From the NCBI GenBank assembly GCA_963811265.1, contig CAWEQS010000019.1, positions 248,001 to 312,000 of the forward strand: DNA of 64,000 nucleotides, written 5' to 3'. The translations under genes were made by a program, and so were the position numbers. The notes below the pieces were generated by a model. The model was not told the DNA's origin. It saw nothing but the letters and a program-made list of their open reading frames with translations, and searched no databases. Shown here piece after piece: positions 49,280-59,300 of this stretch. Position 1 is the stretch's first letter. Every line of letters begins with the position of its first letter. The DNA comes from JAOUJD01 sp963811265 (lineage in GTDB: Bacteria > Pseudomonadota > Gammaproteobacteria > Burkholderiales > Burkholderiaceae_F).

Positions 49280-49870
49280 TCAGGCCTTCTTCTCGCGCGG
49301 CAGCCGGCCCAGCAGGTAGAACTCGTCGTTCGGCCGCATGGCGATCATGTTCGCCATGCGGTTCGACAGCGCGAAGAACGCGGCGATCGCGCCGATGTCC
49401 CAGATGTCCTCGTCGCTGAAGCCGTGCGGTCGCAGCGCCTCGAAGTCGGCGTCCTCGATCGTTCCCGACGCGGTGGCGACCTTCATCGCGAACGCGAGCA
49501 TCGCCTTGCCGCGCGGCGGGATGTCCGCCTTGCGGTAGTTCGTCGCGACCTGCTCGGCGATCAGCGGGTTCTTCTCGTAGATGCGCAGGATCGCGCCGTG
49601 CGCCACCACGCAGTAGACGCAGCTGTTCGCGCCGCTGGTGGCCACGACGATCATCTCCCGCTCGCCCTTGGTCAGGCCGGAAGGCTTCAGCATCAGCGCG
49701 TCGTGGTACGCGAAGAAGGCCCGGAACTCGTCCGGGCGGTGCGCCAGCGTGAGGAACACATTGGGCACGAAGCCCGACTTTTCCTGCACCTCGAGGATGC
49801 GCGCCTTGATGTCGTCCGGCAGTTCCTCGAGTGACGGGACGGGATAGCGGCTGATCGGCCTGGCAGTCAT
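49280..49870 (-). CDS. AhpD/carboxymuconolactone decarboxylase-family peroxidase-like protein
   Basis: 196 residues. The catalytic motif SCVYCVVAHGAILR (CxxC with His four residues on) sits near 85-98 and matches uncharacterised peroxidase-related AhpD-fold proteins; AIAAFFALSNRMAN near the C terminus is also typical. Probably thiol-based peroxide reduction. Its start overlaps the stop of msbA (ATGA) behind it on the minus strand, so both are co-translated. Confidence 0.88.
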   Translation of the reverse strand: MTARPISRYPVPSLEELPDDIKARILEVQEKSGFVPNVFLTLAHRPDEFRAFFAYHDALMLKPSGLTKGEREMIVVATSGANSCVYCVVAHGAILRIYEKNPLIAEQVATNYRKADIPPRGKAMLAFAMKVATASGTIEDADFEALRPHGFSDEDIWDIGAIAAFFALSNRMANMIAMRPNDEFYLLGRLPREKKA

Positions 49871-51639
49871 GACGCGCGCTCCGAAGCGGGCTGTGCGAAC
49901 TGGATCCGGTGCAGGTGCGCGTACAGGCCGCCCGCCGCCAGCAGCGCCGCGTGATCACCGACTTCCACGATACGCCCGTTCTCGAGCACGACGATGCGGT
50001 GCGCGCGCTCGATCGTCGACAGCCGGTGCGCGACCACGAACGTCGTGCGGCCCTGCATCAGCCGCTCGAGCGACGCCTGGATGTAGCGCTCCGACTCGGA
50101 GTCGAGCGCGGAGGTCGCCTCGTCGAGCAGCAGGATCGGCGCGTCCTTCAGGATCGCCCGCGCGATCGACAGGCGCTGGCGCTGGCCGCCGGACAGCTTG
50201 ACCGCGTTCTCGCCGATGGGCGTATCGAAGCCCTTCGGCAGCGACTCGATGAACGGCAGCAGGTAGGCGGCCTCCGCCGCCGCACGGATCCGCTCCATCG
50301 GCGCGCCGCGCTGCCCGCCGTACGCGATGTTGGCGGCGATGGAGTCGTCGAACAGCACGACGTCCTGCGACACCAGGGCCAGTTGCCGGCGCAGGCTGGC
50401 GAGCGACAGCTCGTGCATCGGCACGCCGTCGAACAGGATCTCGCCCGCGGTCGGGCGCAGGAAGCGCGGCAGCAGGTTGATCACCGTCGTCTTGCCGGCG
50501 CCGGACGGTCCGACCAGCGCGATCATTTCGCCGGCCTTCACGTCGAGCGAGAAGTCCTGCAGCGCCTCGGTCGCGGCCTCGGGATAGCGGAACGACACGC
50601 CGCGGAACTCGACATGGCCGCTGACGCGCTCGACCTCGCGCGTGCCGGTCTCGGCTTCCGGCGGCAGGTCGATCATCCGGAACACGCTCTCGGCGCCCGC
50701 GGCCATGCGCGCGATCGGGCCGTTGAGCGCCGCGAGGTGCCGCAGGGCCGGCAGCAGCAGCAGCGCCGCGGCGAGGAACGTGACGAAGTCGCCCGGAGTG
50801 GCCTTGGTCTCGCGCACCTGCCACAGCGCGATCGTCATCACGACCGCGACCCCGATGGCGCCGACGATCTGCGTCACCGGCGTCGCCGCCGACCAGGCGA
50901 CCTGCATCCGCATCGCGAACCCGCGCAGCTTCGCGTTGATGTGGCGGAAGCGCTCGTTCTCGTAGCCGCCGCCGTCGTACACCTTGACCACGCGCTGGCC
51001 CTCGTGCGCCTCCTGGATCGTGCGCGTCATCTCGCCGAGCATCACCTGGTTCTCGACGTTCAGCCGGCGCAGGCGGCGGCTGAAGCCCCGCAGCACCAGC
51101 GCGATGATCGGCGCGACGACCAGCGTCACCAGCGTCAGCTGCCAGTTGTAGTAGATCAGCATGGCGAGCAGGCCGATCACGACCAGCGTGTCGCGCACGG
51201 CGGTGCTGAGCACCTCGGCGGCCAGGTTCAGCGCGTTGGTCGCCTCGTTGACGAACTTCGAGATCACGATGCCCGACGGCATGTTCTCGAACGTCGACGA
51301 GGGCCAGCGCAGCATGCGCTCGAACATCGTCGTGCGCAGTTCGACCAGCACGCCCTGGGAGATCCGGTTCAGCAGGTACGAGCTGGCGAACGACGCGAGG
51401 CCGCGGACGATGAACAGGCCGACGAACGCGGCCGGCAGCCACAGCGCGGACGAACTGCGCTCGAACAGCGCGCGGTCGGTCATGATGCCCGTGAGCTTGG
51501 CCAGCAGCGGATCGGTGACGGCCGCAATCGCGGTCGCGAACAGCGCGAACCCGAGCACCTTGCGCTGCACGAGCACCATCCGCATCAGGCGACGCAGGTT
51601 CGGATCGTCGAGCAGGCGGGGATGGGAAGGGGATGTCAT
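49867..51639 (-). CDS. msbA: Lipid A/LPS exporter-type ABC transporter (MsbA-like)
   Basis: 590 residues from ATG 51639, half-transporter with fused domains. Six-helix membrane domain at about 20-310, then the ATPase: Walker A GPSGAGKTTVINLLP near 380, Q-loop, signature LSGGQRQRLSIARAI, Walker B PILLLDEATSALD and the H-loop VAHRLST. Length and motifs fit MsbA, the flippase of lipid A-core; the LPS glycosyltransferase genes beside it support that. It could also be a related lipid exporter. Confidence 0.88.
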   Translation of the reverse strand: MTSPSHPRLLDDPNLRRLMRMVLVQRKVLGFALFATAIAAVTDPLLAKLTGIMTDRALFERSSSALWLPAAFVGLFIVRGLASFASSYLLNRISQGVLVELRTTMFERMLRWPSSTFENMPSGIVISKFVNEATNALNLAAEVLSTAVRDTLVVIGLLAMLIYYNWQLTLVTLVVAPIIALVLRGFSRRLRRLNVENQVMLGEMTRTIQEAHEGQRVVKVYDGGGYENERFRHINAKLRGFAMRMQVAWSAATPVTQIVGAIGVAVVMTIALWQVRETKATPGDFVTFLAAALLLLPALRHLAALNGPIARMAAGAESVFRMIDLPPEAETGTREVERVSGHVEFRGVSFRYPEAATEALQDFSLDVKAGEMIALVGPSGAGKTTVINLLPRFLRPTAGEILFDGVPMHELSLASLRRQLALVSQDVVLFDDSIAANIAYGGQRGAPMERIRAAAEAAYLLPFIESLPKGFDTPIGENAVKLSGGQRQRLSIARAILKDAPILLLDEATSALDSESERYIQASLERLMQGRTTFVVAHRLSTIERAHRIVVLENGRIVEVGDHAALLAAGGLYAHLHRIQFAQPASERAS

Positions 51640-51725
51640 GAGGTCGCGTGCCACAATCCGGGCCCGCGAGCGCGCGCCCGATGCGGCGCGCGTAGTGTAT
51701 GCGATCGGTTCCTCGAGCCTGCCCC

Positions 51726-52634
51726 ATGACGCCGCTGATCGTCCGCCTGCCCAATCACCTCGGCGACGCCTGCATGTCGATCGCAGCGCTCGATGCGCTG
51801 GCGGCGGCGGGCTACGCGCTGACGCTGGCGGGTCGTCCGTGGATCCGATCCTTGTTCGAAGCCTATCCCTGGCCCACCGTGGCGCTGCGGGACAGCCGCC
51901 GCGACAACGTGCTCGCCCTGCGCGCGGCGGCATCGGGCTCGCGCGGCCTGCTGTTCACGAATTCGTTCAGCACCGCCCTCGAATTCCGCCTCGCGGGCAT
52001 CGCGTCGACCGGGTACGCGCGCGGCGGGCGGTCGCTGCTGCTGTCGCAGGCCGTGCCCGTGAACGACGCGGACCACATGGTCGAGTACTACCACCGGCTC
52101 GCGGCGACCGTGATCGCGCAGACTGCCGCGGCGCCGGACGCGCTCGACCTTCGCGTCAGCGACGCGGCGCGGCGGCGCATGCACGGCGCGCTGATGGACG
52201 CGGGCGTGTCCCGCCCGTACGTGGTCCTCTGCCCGGTTGCGGTCGGCCTGCACCACGGCAAGGTGAAGGCGTGGGACGGGTTCACGCGGCTGCACCGCGA
52301 ACTGCTCGCGCGCGGCCATCGCGTCGTCGCCCTGCCCGGTCCCGGCGAGCGCGACGAAGTGCGGCGCGTCCTGCCCGAGGCCGTCGTGCTGCCCGAGAGC
52401 GATGTCGGCGCCTTCGCGGCGCTGCTCGCCGACGCGCGGCTGGTCGTGGCCAACGACAGCGGCCCCGGGCACCTCGCCGCGGCGGTCGGCGCGCCGCTCG
52501 TCAGCGTATTCGGCGTGACGGAGCCCGGGAAGACACGGCCGTGGGGGCCGCGCGTGCGGATGGTGGGGTCCGGCGGCGGATGGCCGTCCTACGAGGAGGT
52601 CACGGCGGCGGTCGACGGCCTGCTCGACGCCTGA
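51726..52634 (+). CDS. Glycosyltransferase family 9 (heptosyltransferase-like)
   Basis: 302 residues. MTPLIVRLPNHLGDACMS is the GT9 N terminus and LVVANDSGPGHLAAAVGAPLVSVFG is the nucleotide-sugar site (quoted from residue 240 on; D-S-G-P-x-H motif). Likely adds heptose to the LPS inner core (WaaF/WaaC class), but shorter than E. coli WaaF, so no symbol given. Divergent from msbA. Its 3' end overlaps the ligase fusion gene tail to tail by 46 bp. Confidence 0.82.
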   Translation: MTPLIVRLPNHLGDACMSIAALDALAAAGYALTLAGRPWIRSLFEAYPWPTVALRDSRRDNVLALRAAASGSRGLLFTNSFSTALEFRLAGIASTGYARGGRSLLLSQAVPVNDADHMVEYYHRLAATVIAQTAAAPDALDLRVSDAARRRMHGALMDAGVSRPYVVLCPVAVGLHHGKVKAWDGFTRLHRELLARGHRVVALPGPGERDEVRRVLPEAVVLPESDVGAFAALLADARLVVANDSGPGHLAAAVGAPLVSVFGVTEPGKTRPWGPRVRMVGSGGGWPSYEEVTAAVDGLLDA

Positions 52635-54613
52635 AGGTCGGCTTCGCGGGCGAGCAGGACGCCGAGGAACATCATGATCATGTGGCCTTCGTTGAAGGTC
52701 CTGAAGTGCGAGCTGAAGAGGCTGGTCACGCACCAGGCCAGCAGCAACGCGAGGCCCGCGACGCGGCATGGTCCGGTCACCGGCTGGCGCGCCGCCGCCA
52801 GCAGCCACCAGCCGAACGCCAGGAGGCCGAGCACGCCGGTCTCGGCGAGGAAGTACAGGTACTGGTTGTGCGGATCCTCGCTCGGCGTCGCCTGCCAGCC
52901 CGACCCGTACTTCGCGGCGAAGCGCGGGTACTCCCGGGCGAACGAACCGAGGCCATGCCCCAGCAGCGGCGCTTCGGCGATGAGCGCACGCGTGTTCTCC
53001 CAGATCACGACCCGGATTCCCATCGACGTCAGCTCACTCGACTGCCGCGCCGAGCGCAACTCGCCGATGCCGCGCTCGAAGCGCTCGAGCACGATGGGCG
53101 ATGCGACGGTCAGGACGACCAGCGCCGCGAGCACGCCGGCCGTCGCCACCATGCGCGCCCGTCCGCGCCACTGCGTCATCGCCAGCGCGATCGCGACGAT
53201 GGCCATGACGATGTAGCCGCTGCGCCCCGGCGTGGTGGCCACCAGGCTGATCGCCAGGACGGCGGCGCCCACCCACGCCGCGGCTCGCGCGCGGCGTCCC
53301 GTTTCCGGCTGCAGGGCCAGCAGCACGGCGAACAGAGCGCCCGCTGCGAACGCCATCGCCTGTGTCACGTGGTTGCGGAACACGACGTAGGGAGCGACCG
53401 GGTCCGCGTGCACCGGAACGCCCGCCAGCCACGCGCCGATCGAGATGCACGCCGTCAGCGTCGCCGCGAACGCGAACAGCGCCATGAAGACCATCTTGGA
53501 TCGCCGCGTCTCGAACAGCGCCAGCGCGACGAAGAGCCACAGGAACTGCCGCCATCCGACCCACGCCCGCAGGGCGGCCTTGGCGTCGAGCGGGCTCCAC
53601 GCGATCGCGAGCCCGAGCACGGCGACCAGCAACAGGCTCGCCTGCCCGAGCGGCTGCGAGAACGCGTGCTTCAAGCGCCGCCAGCGCGACGGCGCGGCGA
53701 GCAGCGCGAGGACCATCAGCCCGGACGCGACGCTCGCCACGCCGGGCACGACGAAGGCGCCGATCGCTGTCAGCGCCGCCGTGAAACGAGCGACACTGAT
53801 CGCCCAGATGTCCCGGCGGACCGTCGCGCGAGCGTCGCCCGCGTCGATGCGCGCCTCCTCCGGCCGGGTGCTCCCGAGCGTCCGCCGGCGCCAGCGGTCC
53901 CAGCGGAAACGCAGCCAGTTCCAGCGGCGGCCGCGGTCAGTGCGCCTGTCGTCGAGCACGCTCGCGAACCGGCCATTCATGCTCCCCTGCTCGACGATCG
54001 GCTCCCTCAGCCAGTACTGCGTGATTCCCATCGCGGCGTCGGCCTCGCGCATCAGCCAGTCGGCCGGCCGGGTGACCTTGCGCGCGGCGACGTACGCGAG
54101 CCGCAGTTCGGCCGCGCGGCGGTCGAGCACGGTCGCATCGGTGGCGGGCAACTCGATGTCCGGCGTCAGCAGCATCGTCGGCGCGCTGCGCGCGCCGGCG
54201 ACGTACTTGTTGTCGCCGCACCCGAGGTAAACCATGTACGGCCGGTCGACGCGGTCCGCTTCGTCCATCGCCAGCGCGAAGACGCGCTCGAAGTCGCGGG
54301 CCAGCACGGCGTCGTCCTCGAACACCAGCACGCGCCGGTAGCCGCGCTCGACGCACCGCTTCCACGTCTCGATGTGCTTCAGCACCAGCGACTGGTGCCC
54401 GCGCTTCAGGTCGCTCGGCGCGAAGACCGCGTCGATCTGTTCGGGCGTCAGCTCGTCGGCGTCGTGCTCGAAGATCCACTCGAACGCGATCCCGTGCCGC
54501 TTCAGTTCCGACTCGATGTGCCGGATGCGGTCGTGGAACGTCTTCACCGACAGCACGAAGACGGCGTCGACGCACTGGTTGACCGTATGTCTGGAACGCG
54601 GGGACGGAATCAA
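52589..54613 (-). CDS. GT25 glycosyltransferase fused to an O-antigen ligase-like membrane protein
   Basis: One uninterrupted frame. Residues about 10-245 are a family 25 LPS glycosyltransferase: FVLSVKTFHDRIRHIESEL, FEWIFEHDADELTPEQ, VLVFEDDAVLARDFE (the EDD motif) and MVYLGCGDN. A short basic linker leads into about 420 residues of an O-antigen ligase/Wzy-type protein with ten or more helices, SLVATTPGRSGYIVMA, GHGLGSFAREYP and the PHNQYLYFLAETG motif. Between the domains the only in-frame start-type codon is a GTG about 45 codons before the ligase part, so a true fusion is favoured. The TTG at 54613 is a guess; no ATG exists near the domain start, and the ATG at 54709 lies upstream of the likely promoter. 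Confidence 0.75.
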   Translation of the reverse strand: MIPSPRSRHTVNQCVDAVFVLSVKTFHDRIRHIESELKRHGIAFEWIFEHDADELTPEQIDAVFAPSDLKRGHQSLVLKHIETWKRCVERGYRRVLVFEDDAVLARDFERVFALAMDEADRVDRPYMVYLGCGDNKYVAGARSAPTMLLTPDIELPATDATVLDRRAAELRLAYVAARKVTRPADWLMREADAAMGITQYWLREPIVEQGSMNGRFASVLDDRRTDRGRRWNWLRFRWDRWRRRTLGSTRPEEARIDAGDARATVRRDIWAISVARFTAALTAIGAFVVPGVASVASGLMVLALLAAPSRWRRLKHAFSQPLGQASLLLVAVLGLAIAWSPLDAKAALRAWVGWRQFLWLFVALALFETRRSKMVFMALFAFAATLTACISIGAWLAGVPVHADPVAPYVVFRNHVTQAMAFAAGALFAVLLALQPETGRRARAAAWVGAAVLAISLVATTPGRSGYIVMAIVAIALAMTQWRGRARMVATAGVLAALVVLTVASPIVLERFERGIGELRSARQSSELTSMGIRVVIWENTRALIAEAPLLGHGLGSFAREYPRFAAKYGSGWQATPSEDPHNQYLYFLAETGVLGLLAFGWWLLAAARQPVTGPCRVAGLALLLAWCVTSLFSSHFRTFNEGHMIMMFLGVLLAREADLQASSRPSTAAVTSS

Positions 54614-54648
54614 GGAGACCTGCCGCGGCGGCGGGCGGGAAAGGCAGG

Positions 54649-54654
54649 ATTGTA
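54649..54654 (-). promoter_or_regulatory. Candidate -10 element for the GT25-ligase gene
   Basis: TACAAT on the minus strand, one base from the sigma-70 consensus TATAAT, 36 bp before the proposed TTG start. No good -35 hexamer is seen. Confidence 0.35.
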
Positions 54655-54707
54655 TTGAAGGCGACCCAGCGGCCGCGGGTAAGCTTGCAGCCTCCACCGG
54701 AGCCCGC

Positions 54708-55496
54708 ATGGCACGCCTGTCCGTCTACATCATCGCGTACAACGAAGCCGACAAGATCGAAGCGGCGCTCAGGAGCGTCGCGTGGGCGGACGAGATCGTG
54801 GTGGCCGATTCGTTCTCCACCGACGGCACGGCCGAGATCGCGCGCAAGTACACCGACAAGGTGCTGCAGGTCCCGTTCGAGGGCTTCGGCAAGCTGCGCA
54901 ACGACGTGCTCGCGCAACTCACCGGCGACTGGGTGTTCTCGCTCGACGCGGACGAGCGCTGCACGGAAGCGGCGGCCGCCGAGATCCGGCGCCTCATCGA
55001 GCAGCCCGGCGCGGCGGACGCCTACCTCGTGCCGCGCCGCAACTTCTTCTTCGGCCGCTGGATCGAGCACTCCGGGTGGTTTCCGGATTACCGGCAGCCG
55101 CAGCTCTTTCGCCGCGGCAAGCTGACGTACACCGCCGACGCGGTCCACGAAACCTACGTGCTGGACGGCGCGCTGGGCAAGACCACCGAGCCGATCGCGC
55201 AAGTGCCGTTCAAGGACCTCGCGCAGATCGTCCACAAGATGCAGCGCTACTCGACGCTCGGCGTCGAGCGCCTGGCCGAGCGCCGGACGAGGCCGTCGAT
55301 GTGGTCCGCCTTCGCGCACGGCCTCGGCGCCTTCCTGCGCCACTACGTCGTGCGCGCTGGTTTCCTCGACGGCTGGGCCGGCTTCATCATCGCGTTCTCG
55401 AACTTCGAGGGCACGTTCTACCGCTACGCCAAGCATGCGGAGCGCATGAACGGACTCGCCCGCGAGCCGCCGGTGCCGCCGAGCCTCAGGCGCTGA
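54708..55496 (+). CDS. Glycosyltransferase family 2, LPS core type (WaaE/KdtX-like)
   Basis: 262 residues. MARLSVYIIAYNEADKIEAA, then WADEIVVADSFSTDGTAEIA and FSLDADERCTEAAAAEI (DxD) form the GT2 core. The region WIEHSGWFPDYRQPQLFRRG and VHETYVLDG is typical of WaaE/KdtX beta-1,4-glucosyltransferases of the LPS inner core. Starts head to head with the GT25-ligase gene, with only about 95 bp between the chosen starts. Coupled to the next gene by TGATG. Confidence 0.85.
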   Translation: MARLSVYIIAYNEADKIEAALRSVAWADEIVVADSFSTDGTAEIARKYTDKVLQVPFEGFGKLRNDVLAQLTGDWVFSLDADERCTEAAAAEIRRLIEQPGAADAYLVPRRNFFFGRWIEHSGWFPDYRQPQLFRRGKLTYTADAVHETYVLDGALGKTTEPIAQVPFKDLAQIVHKMQRYSTLGVERLAERRTRPSMWSAFAHGLGAFLRHYVVRAGFLDGWAGFIIAFSNFEGTFYRYAKHAERMNGLAREPPVPPSLRR

Positions 55497-56303
55497 TGCG
55501 GAATTCCGTCAGTCGTCACGACGTACAACCGGCCCGACGCCTTGCGCGCCGTGCTGGACGGCCTTGGCGCGCAAGCCGACCGGGACTTCGAAGTGATCGT
55601 GGCCGACGACGGTTCGCGCGACGACACGCGGGCGCTGGTCGAGCGGACAAGCGCCGCCTTCCCGGTGCCGCTCGCGCACGTGTGGCAGGAGGACAACGGG
55701 TTCCGCGCGGGCGCGGCACGCAACCGTGCCGCCGAGCGCGCGCGCGGCGAGTACCTCGTCTTTCTCGACGGCGACTGCATTCCGCGCCCCGACTTCATCG
55801 CCCGTCACCGTGAGCTCGCCGAACGAGGCTGGATGGTGGCCGGCAACCGCATCCTGCTCGCCGAGGCCTTCACGGCCAGGGCGCTGCTGGAGCGACTCCC
55901 CCTGCACGCGTGGTCCGCACGGCAGTGGGGCGAAGCGCGCCGGCGCGGCGACATCAATCGCACCCTGCCGCTCGCCTGCCTGCCGCTGGGTCCGCTGCGC
56001 AAGATCGCGGCGTCGCGCTGGCAGCGCGTCCGTACGTGCAACCTCGGCGTGTGGGCCGACGACTTCCACCGCGTGCGCGGGTTCGACGAGACGTTCGAGG
56101 GCTGGGGCTTCGAGGACTCGGACCTCGCCGTGCGCCTGCTGAACGCCGGCGTGCGGCGCAAGGAAGGCGCCTTCGCCACCGGCGTCCTGCACCTGTGGCA
56201 CCGCGAGAACGACCGCAGGCACGAAGGGCGCAACTGGGACCTGCTGCAGCAGCGGATCCGCTCGCGCGAGACGCTGCCGGCCAGGGGGCTCTCGTCGGCC
56301 TAG
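55496..56303 (+). CDS. Glycosyltransferase family 2 (one frameshift near the start)
   Basis: Composite of 268 residues. ATG 55496 overlaps the stop of the previous gene; a surplus base at 55511 must be dropped to give MRNSVVVTTYNRPDALRAVL, a normal GT2 N terminus. Then VIVADDGSRDDT, AGAARNRAAERARGEYLVFLD (quoted in part) and the DGDCIPRPDF metal site follow. The C-terminal part has FDETFEGWGFEDSDLAVRLL, the galactosyltransferase-like ED motif seen in capsule and LPS chain enzymes. Sugar and acceptor unknown. An internal ATG at 55542 would remove the first strand of the fold. Confidence 0.82.
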
Positions 56304-56369
56304 CAGTCGCGGCGAAGGCACGCGACGACTAACGCGGCGGCGTCCGGCGCGCGCCACGAGCGGACCGCG

Positions 56370-59300
56370 CTACGGGTAGTTGAAGTACGCGCGCCGCACC
56401 CTGGGCTGCGCGACCAGCTCGGCGACAAGGCGATCCTCGCCACGCACGCGCCAGTCTTCCGGCAGCGGAATGTCGACCGTCCCCGTGCCATTGCTGTAAT
56501 TCACGACGATGCGGCATCCCGTGCCCGCCTGGCCGTTCGTGGTCCGGTACGGCGTCAGCGCGTCGCGCAGGCGGCGCACGTCGCCGGCGCCCTCGACCTC
56601 GATTTTCAGCCGCGCCGCGGCCTTCGACCGCGCCTCGGTCAGGTCCATCAGGTCGTCGGCCGAGATCGACAGCCGCTGCGCGAACTCGTCGTAGCGCACC
56701 TTGCCGACGACGAACAGCAGCTGGTCTTCCTTCAGCAGCGCGCGCTTGCGGTCGTACAGCTCGGAGAACACCATCAACTCGAGCTGCGCCGTGCCGTCGT
56801 CGAGCACCACGACGCCCATGCGGCCGCGCCGCGTGTTCTGGCTGCGCGCGGCGACGATGACGCCGGCGAGCTTGACGAGGTCGCGCGCCTGCTTCACCTC
56901 GGCGAGCGGCGTGGGGGCGAGGCGGCGCGCCTCCGCGGCGTACTCGGTGAACAGGTGCCCCGAGAAGTAGTAGCCGAGCGCCATCTTCTCGTTCGACAGC
57001 TGGTCGCGCGTGCTCCAGCGCGGCGACTTCACGTACTCGACGTGGCGCTTGGCGCCGTCGGGCGCGCCGAACAGGCTCGCCTGGCCGGCCGATGCGGCCT
57101 CGTGCTGCGCCGCCTCGATCGCGCGGCCGACCGTCGCGAGCAACGTCGCTCGGTCGTCGAGCAGGCGGTCGAGCGCACCGGCACGCACGAGGGCCTCGAC
57201 CACGCGCCGGTTGATCACGTGCTTGTCGACCCGCGCGGCGAGGTCGAACAGGTCCGTGTACGGCCCGCCGGCCGCGCGCGCAGCGAGGATCGCCTCGATC
57301 GCGCCCTGCCCGGTGCCCTTGATGCCTCCGAGTCCGTAGCGGATGGTCTTCGGATCGACCGGCTCGAAGCGCCAGCCGCCGGCGTTGATGTCCGGCGGCA
57401 GCACCTTCAGGCCGAGCGCCTTGCAGTCCTCGATCAGGTCCTTGACCTTGTCGGTGTCGTCCATGACCGTCGACAAGTTGGCGGCCATGAACGCGGCCGG
57501 ATAGTGCGCCTTGAAGTACGCGGTCTGGTAGGCGACGACGGCGTAGGCCGCCGAGTGGCTCTTGTTGAAGCCGTAGCCGGCGAACTTCTCCATGTGGTCG
57601 AAGAGTTCGGTGGCGACCTCGGCCGACACGCCCTTCTTCGCCGCGCCTTCGACGAAGATGCTCCGGTGCTTGGCCATCTCCTCGGGCTTCTTCTTGCCCA
57701 TCGCGCGGCGCAGCAGGTCGGCGCCGCCGAGCGAATAGCCGCCGACGACCTGCGCGATCCGCATCACCTGCTCCTGGTAGACCATCACGCCGTAGGTCTC
57801 CGACAGGATCGGCTCGATCGACGGATGCAGGTACTCGACCCGCTGGCGGCCGTGCTTGCGCTCGATGAAGTCCGGGATCAGGTCCATCGGTCCCGGGCGG
57901 TACAGCGCGTTCAGGGCGATCAGGTCCTCGAGGCGGTCCGGCTTCGCGCGCTTCAGCAACTCGCGCATCCCGCGCGATTCGAACTGGAAGATCGCCGTCG
58001 TCGCCGCCTGCTTGAAGACGTCGTACGTCTTCGGATCGTCGAGCGGCAGCGTTTCGAGCGACAGCGCGAACGACGGATCGAGCTGCTTCACGTACTCGAC
58101 CGTGAGGTCGAGGATCGTCAGCGTCGTGAGCCCGAGGAAGTCGAACTTCACGAGCCCGATCTGCTCGACGTCGTCCTTGTCGAACTGGCTGATCGCCGAC
58201 TCGGTGCCCTGCGCGCAGTACAGCGGGCAGAAGTCCGTGAGCTTGCCGGGTGCGATCAGCACGCCGCCAGCGTGCATGCCGACGTTGCGCGTCAGGCCCT
58301 CGAGCGGCCTGGCCAGCGTCACGAGTTCCTGGAACTCCTCGTCGGCGTCGACCGCCTCGGCGAACGCCGGCTCCTCGGCGAGCGCGCGGTCGAGCGTCCA
58401 CGGATCGGCCGGGTTGTGCGGGATCAGCTTCGACAGCGTGTCGCACTTCGTGTACGGCAGGTCGAGCACGCGGCCGGCGTCGCGCACCACGGCCTTCGCG
58501 CCGAGCGTGCCGAAGGTGGCGATCTGCGACACCGCGTCGTGGCCGTACTTGCGCTTCACGTAGTCGATCACGCGGTCGCGGTTGTCCTGGCAGAAGTCGA
58601 TGTCGAAGTCCGGCATCGACACGCGCTCGGGATTGAGGAAGCGCTCGAACAGCAGTTCGTAGCGCAGCGGGTCGAGGTCCGTGATGCCGAGCGAGTAGGC
58701 CACCAGCGAGCCGGCGCCCGAGCCCCGCCCCGGCCCCACCGGGATGCCGTGCGTCTTCGCCCAGTTGATGAAGTCCGCGACGATCAGGAAGTAGCCCGAG
58801 AAGCCCATCTTCGCGATCGTCGCGAGCTCGAGGTCGAGCCGCGCGGCGTAGTCGGGCCGCTTGCGCGCGCGCTCCGCCTCGTCCGGATACAGCTTCGCGA
58901 GGCGCCGCTCCAGGCCCTCGCCCGCCAGCGCGCGGCAGTGGTCGTCGAGCGTGACGCCCTTCGGCGTCGGGTAGTCCGGCAGGCGCGGCTTGCCGAGTTC
59001 GAGCACGAGGTTGCAGCGCTGTGCGATCGCCACCGCGTTGGCGAGCGCGACCGGCACGTCGGCGAAGAGCTGTTCCATCTCCGCCTGCGTCTTGAAGTAC
59101 TGCTGCTCCGTGTAGCGGCGCGGCCGGCGCGGATCGGCGAGCGTGTAGCCCTCGGCGATGCACACGCGCGCTTCGTGCGGCCGGAAGTCGTCCTTCTCGA
59201 GGAACTGGATCGGATGCGTGGCGACGACCGGCAGCTTCGTCTGGGCGCCGAGCGCGAGCGCAGCGCGCGTCTGCGCGGCATCGCGCTCGTGGCCGGTGCG

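Noticed and set aside
53937..55436. Long minus-strand frame opposite the WaaE-like gene
   Set aside because: Overlaps two real genes in other frames; translation has no family motif.
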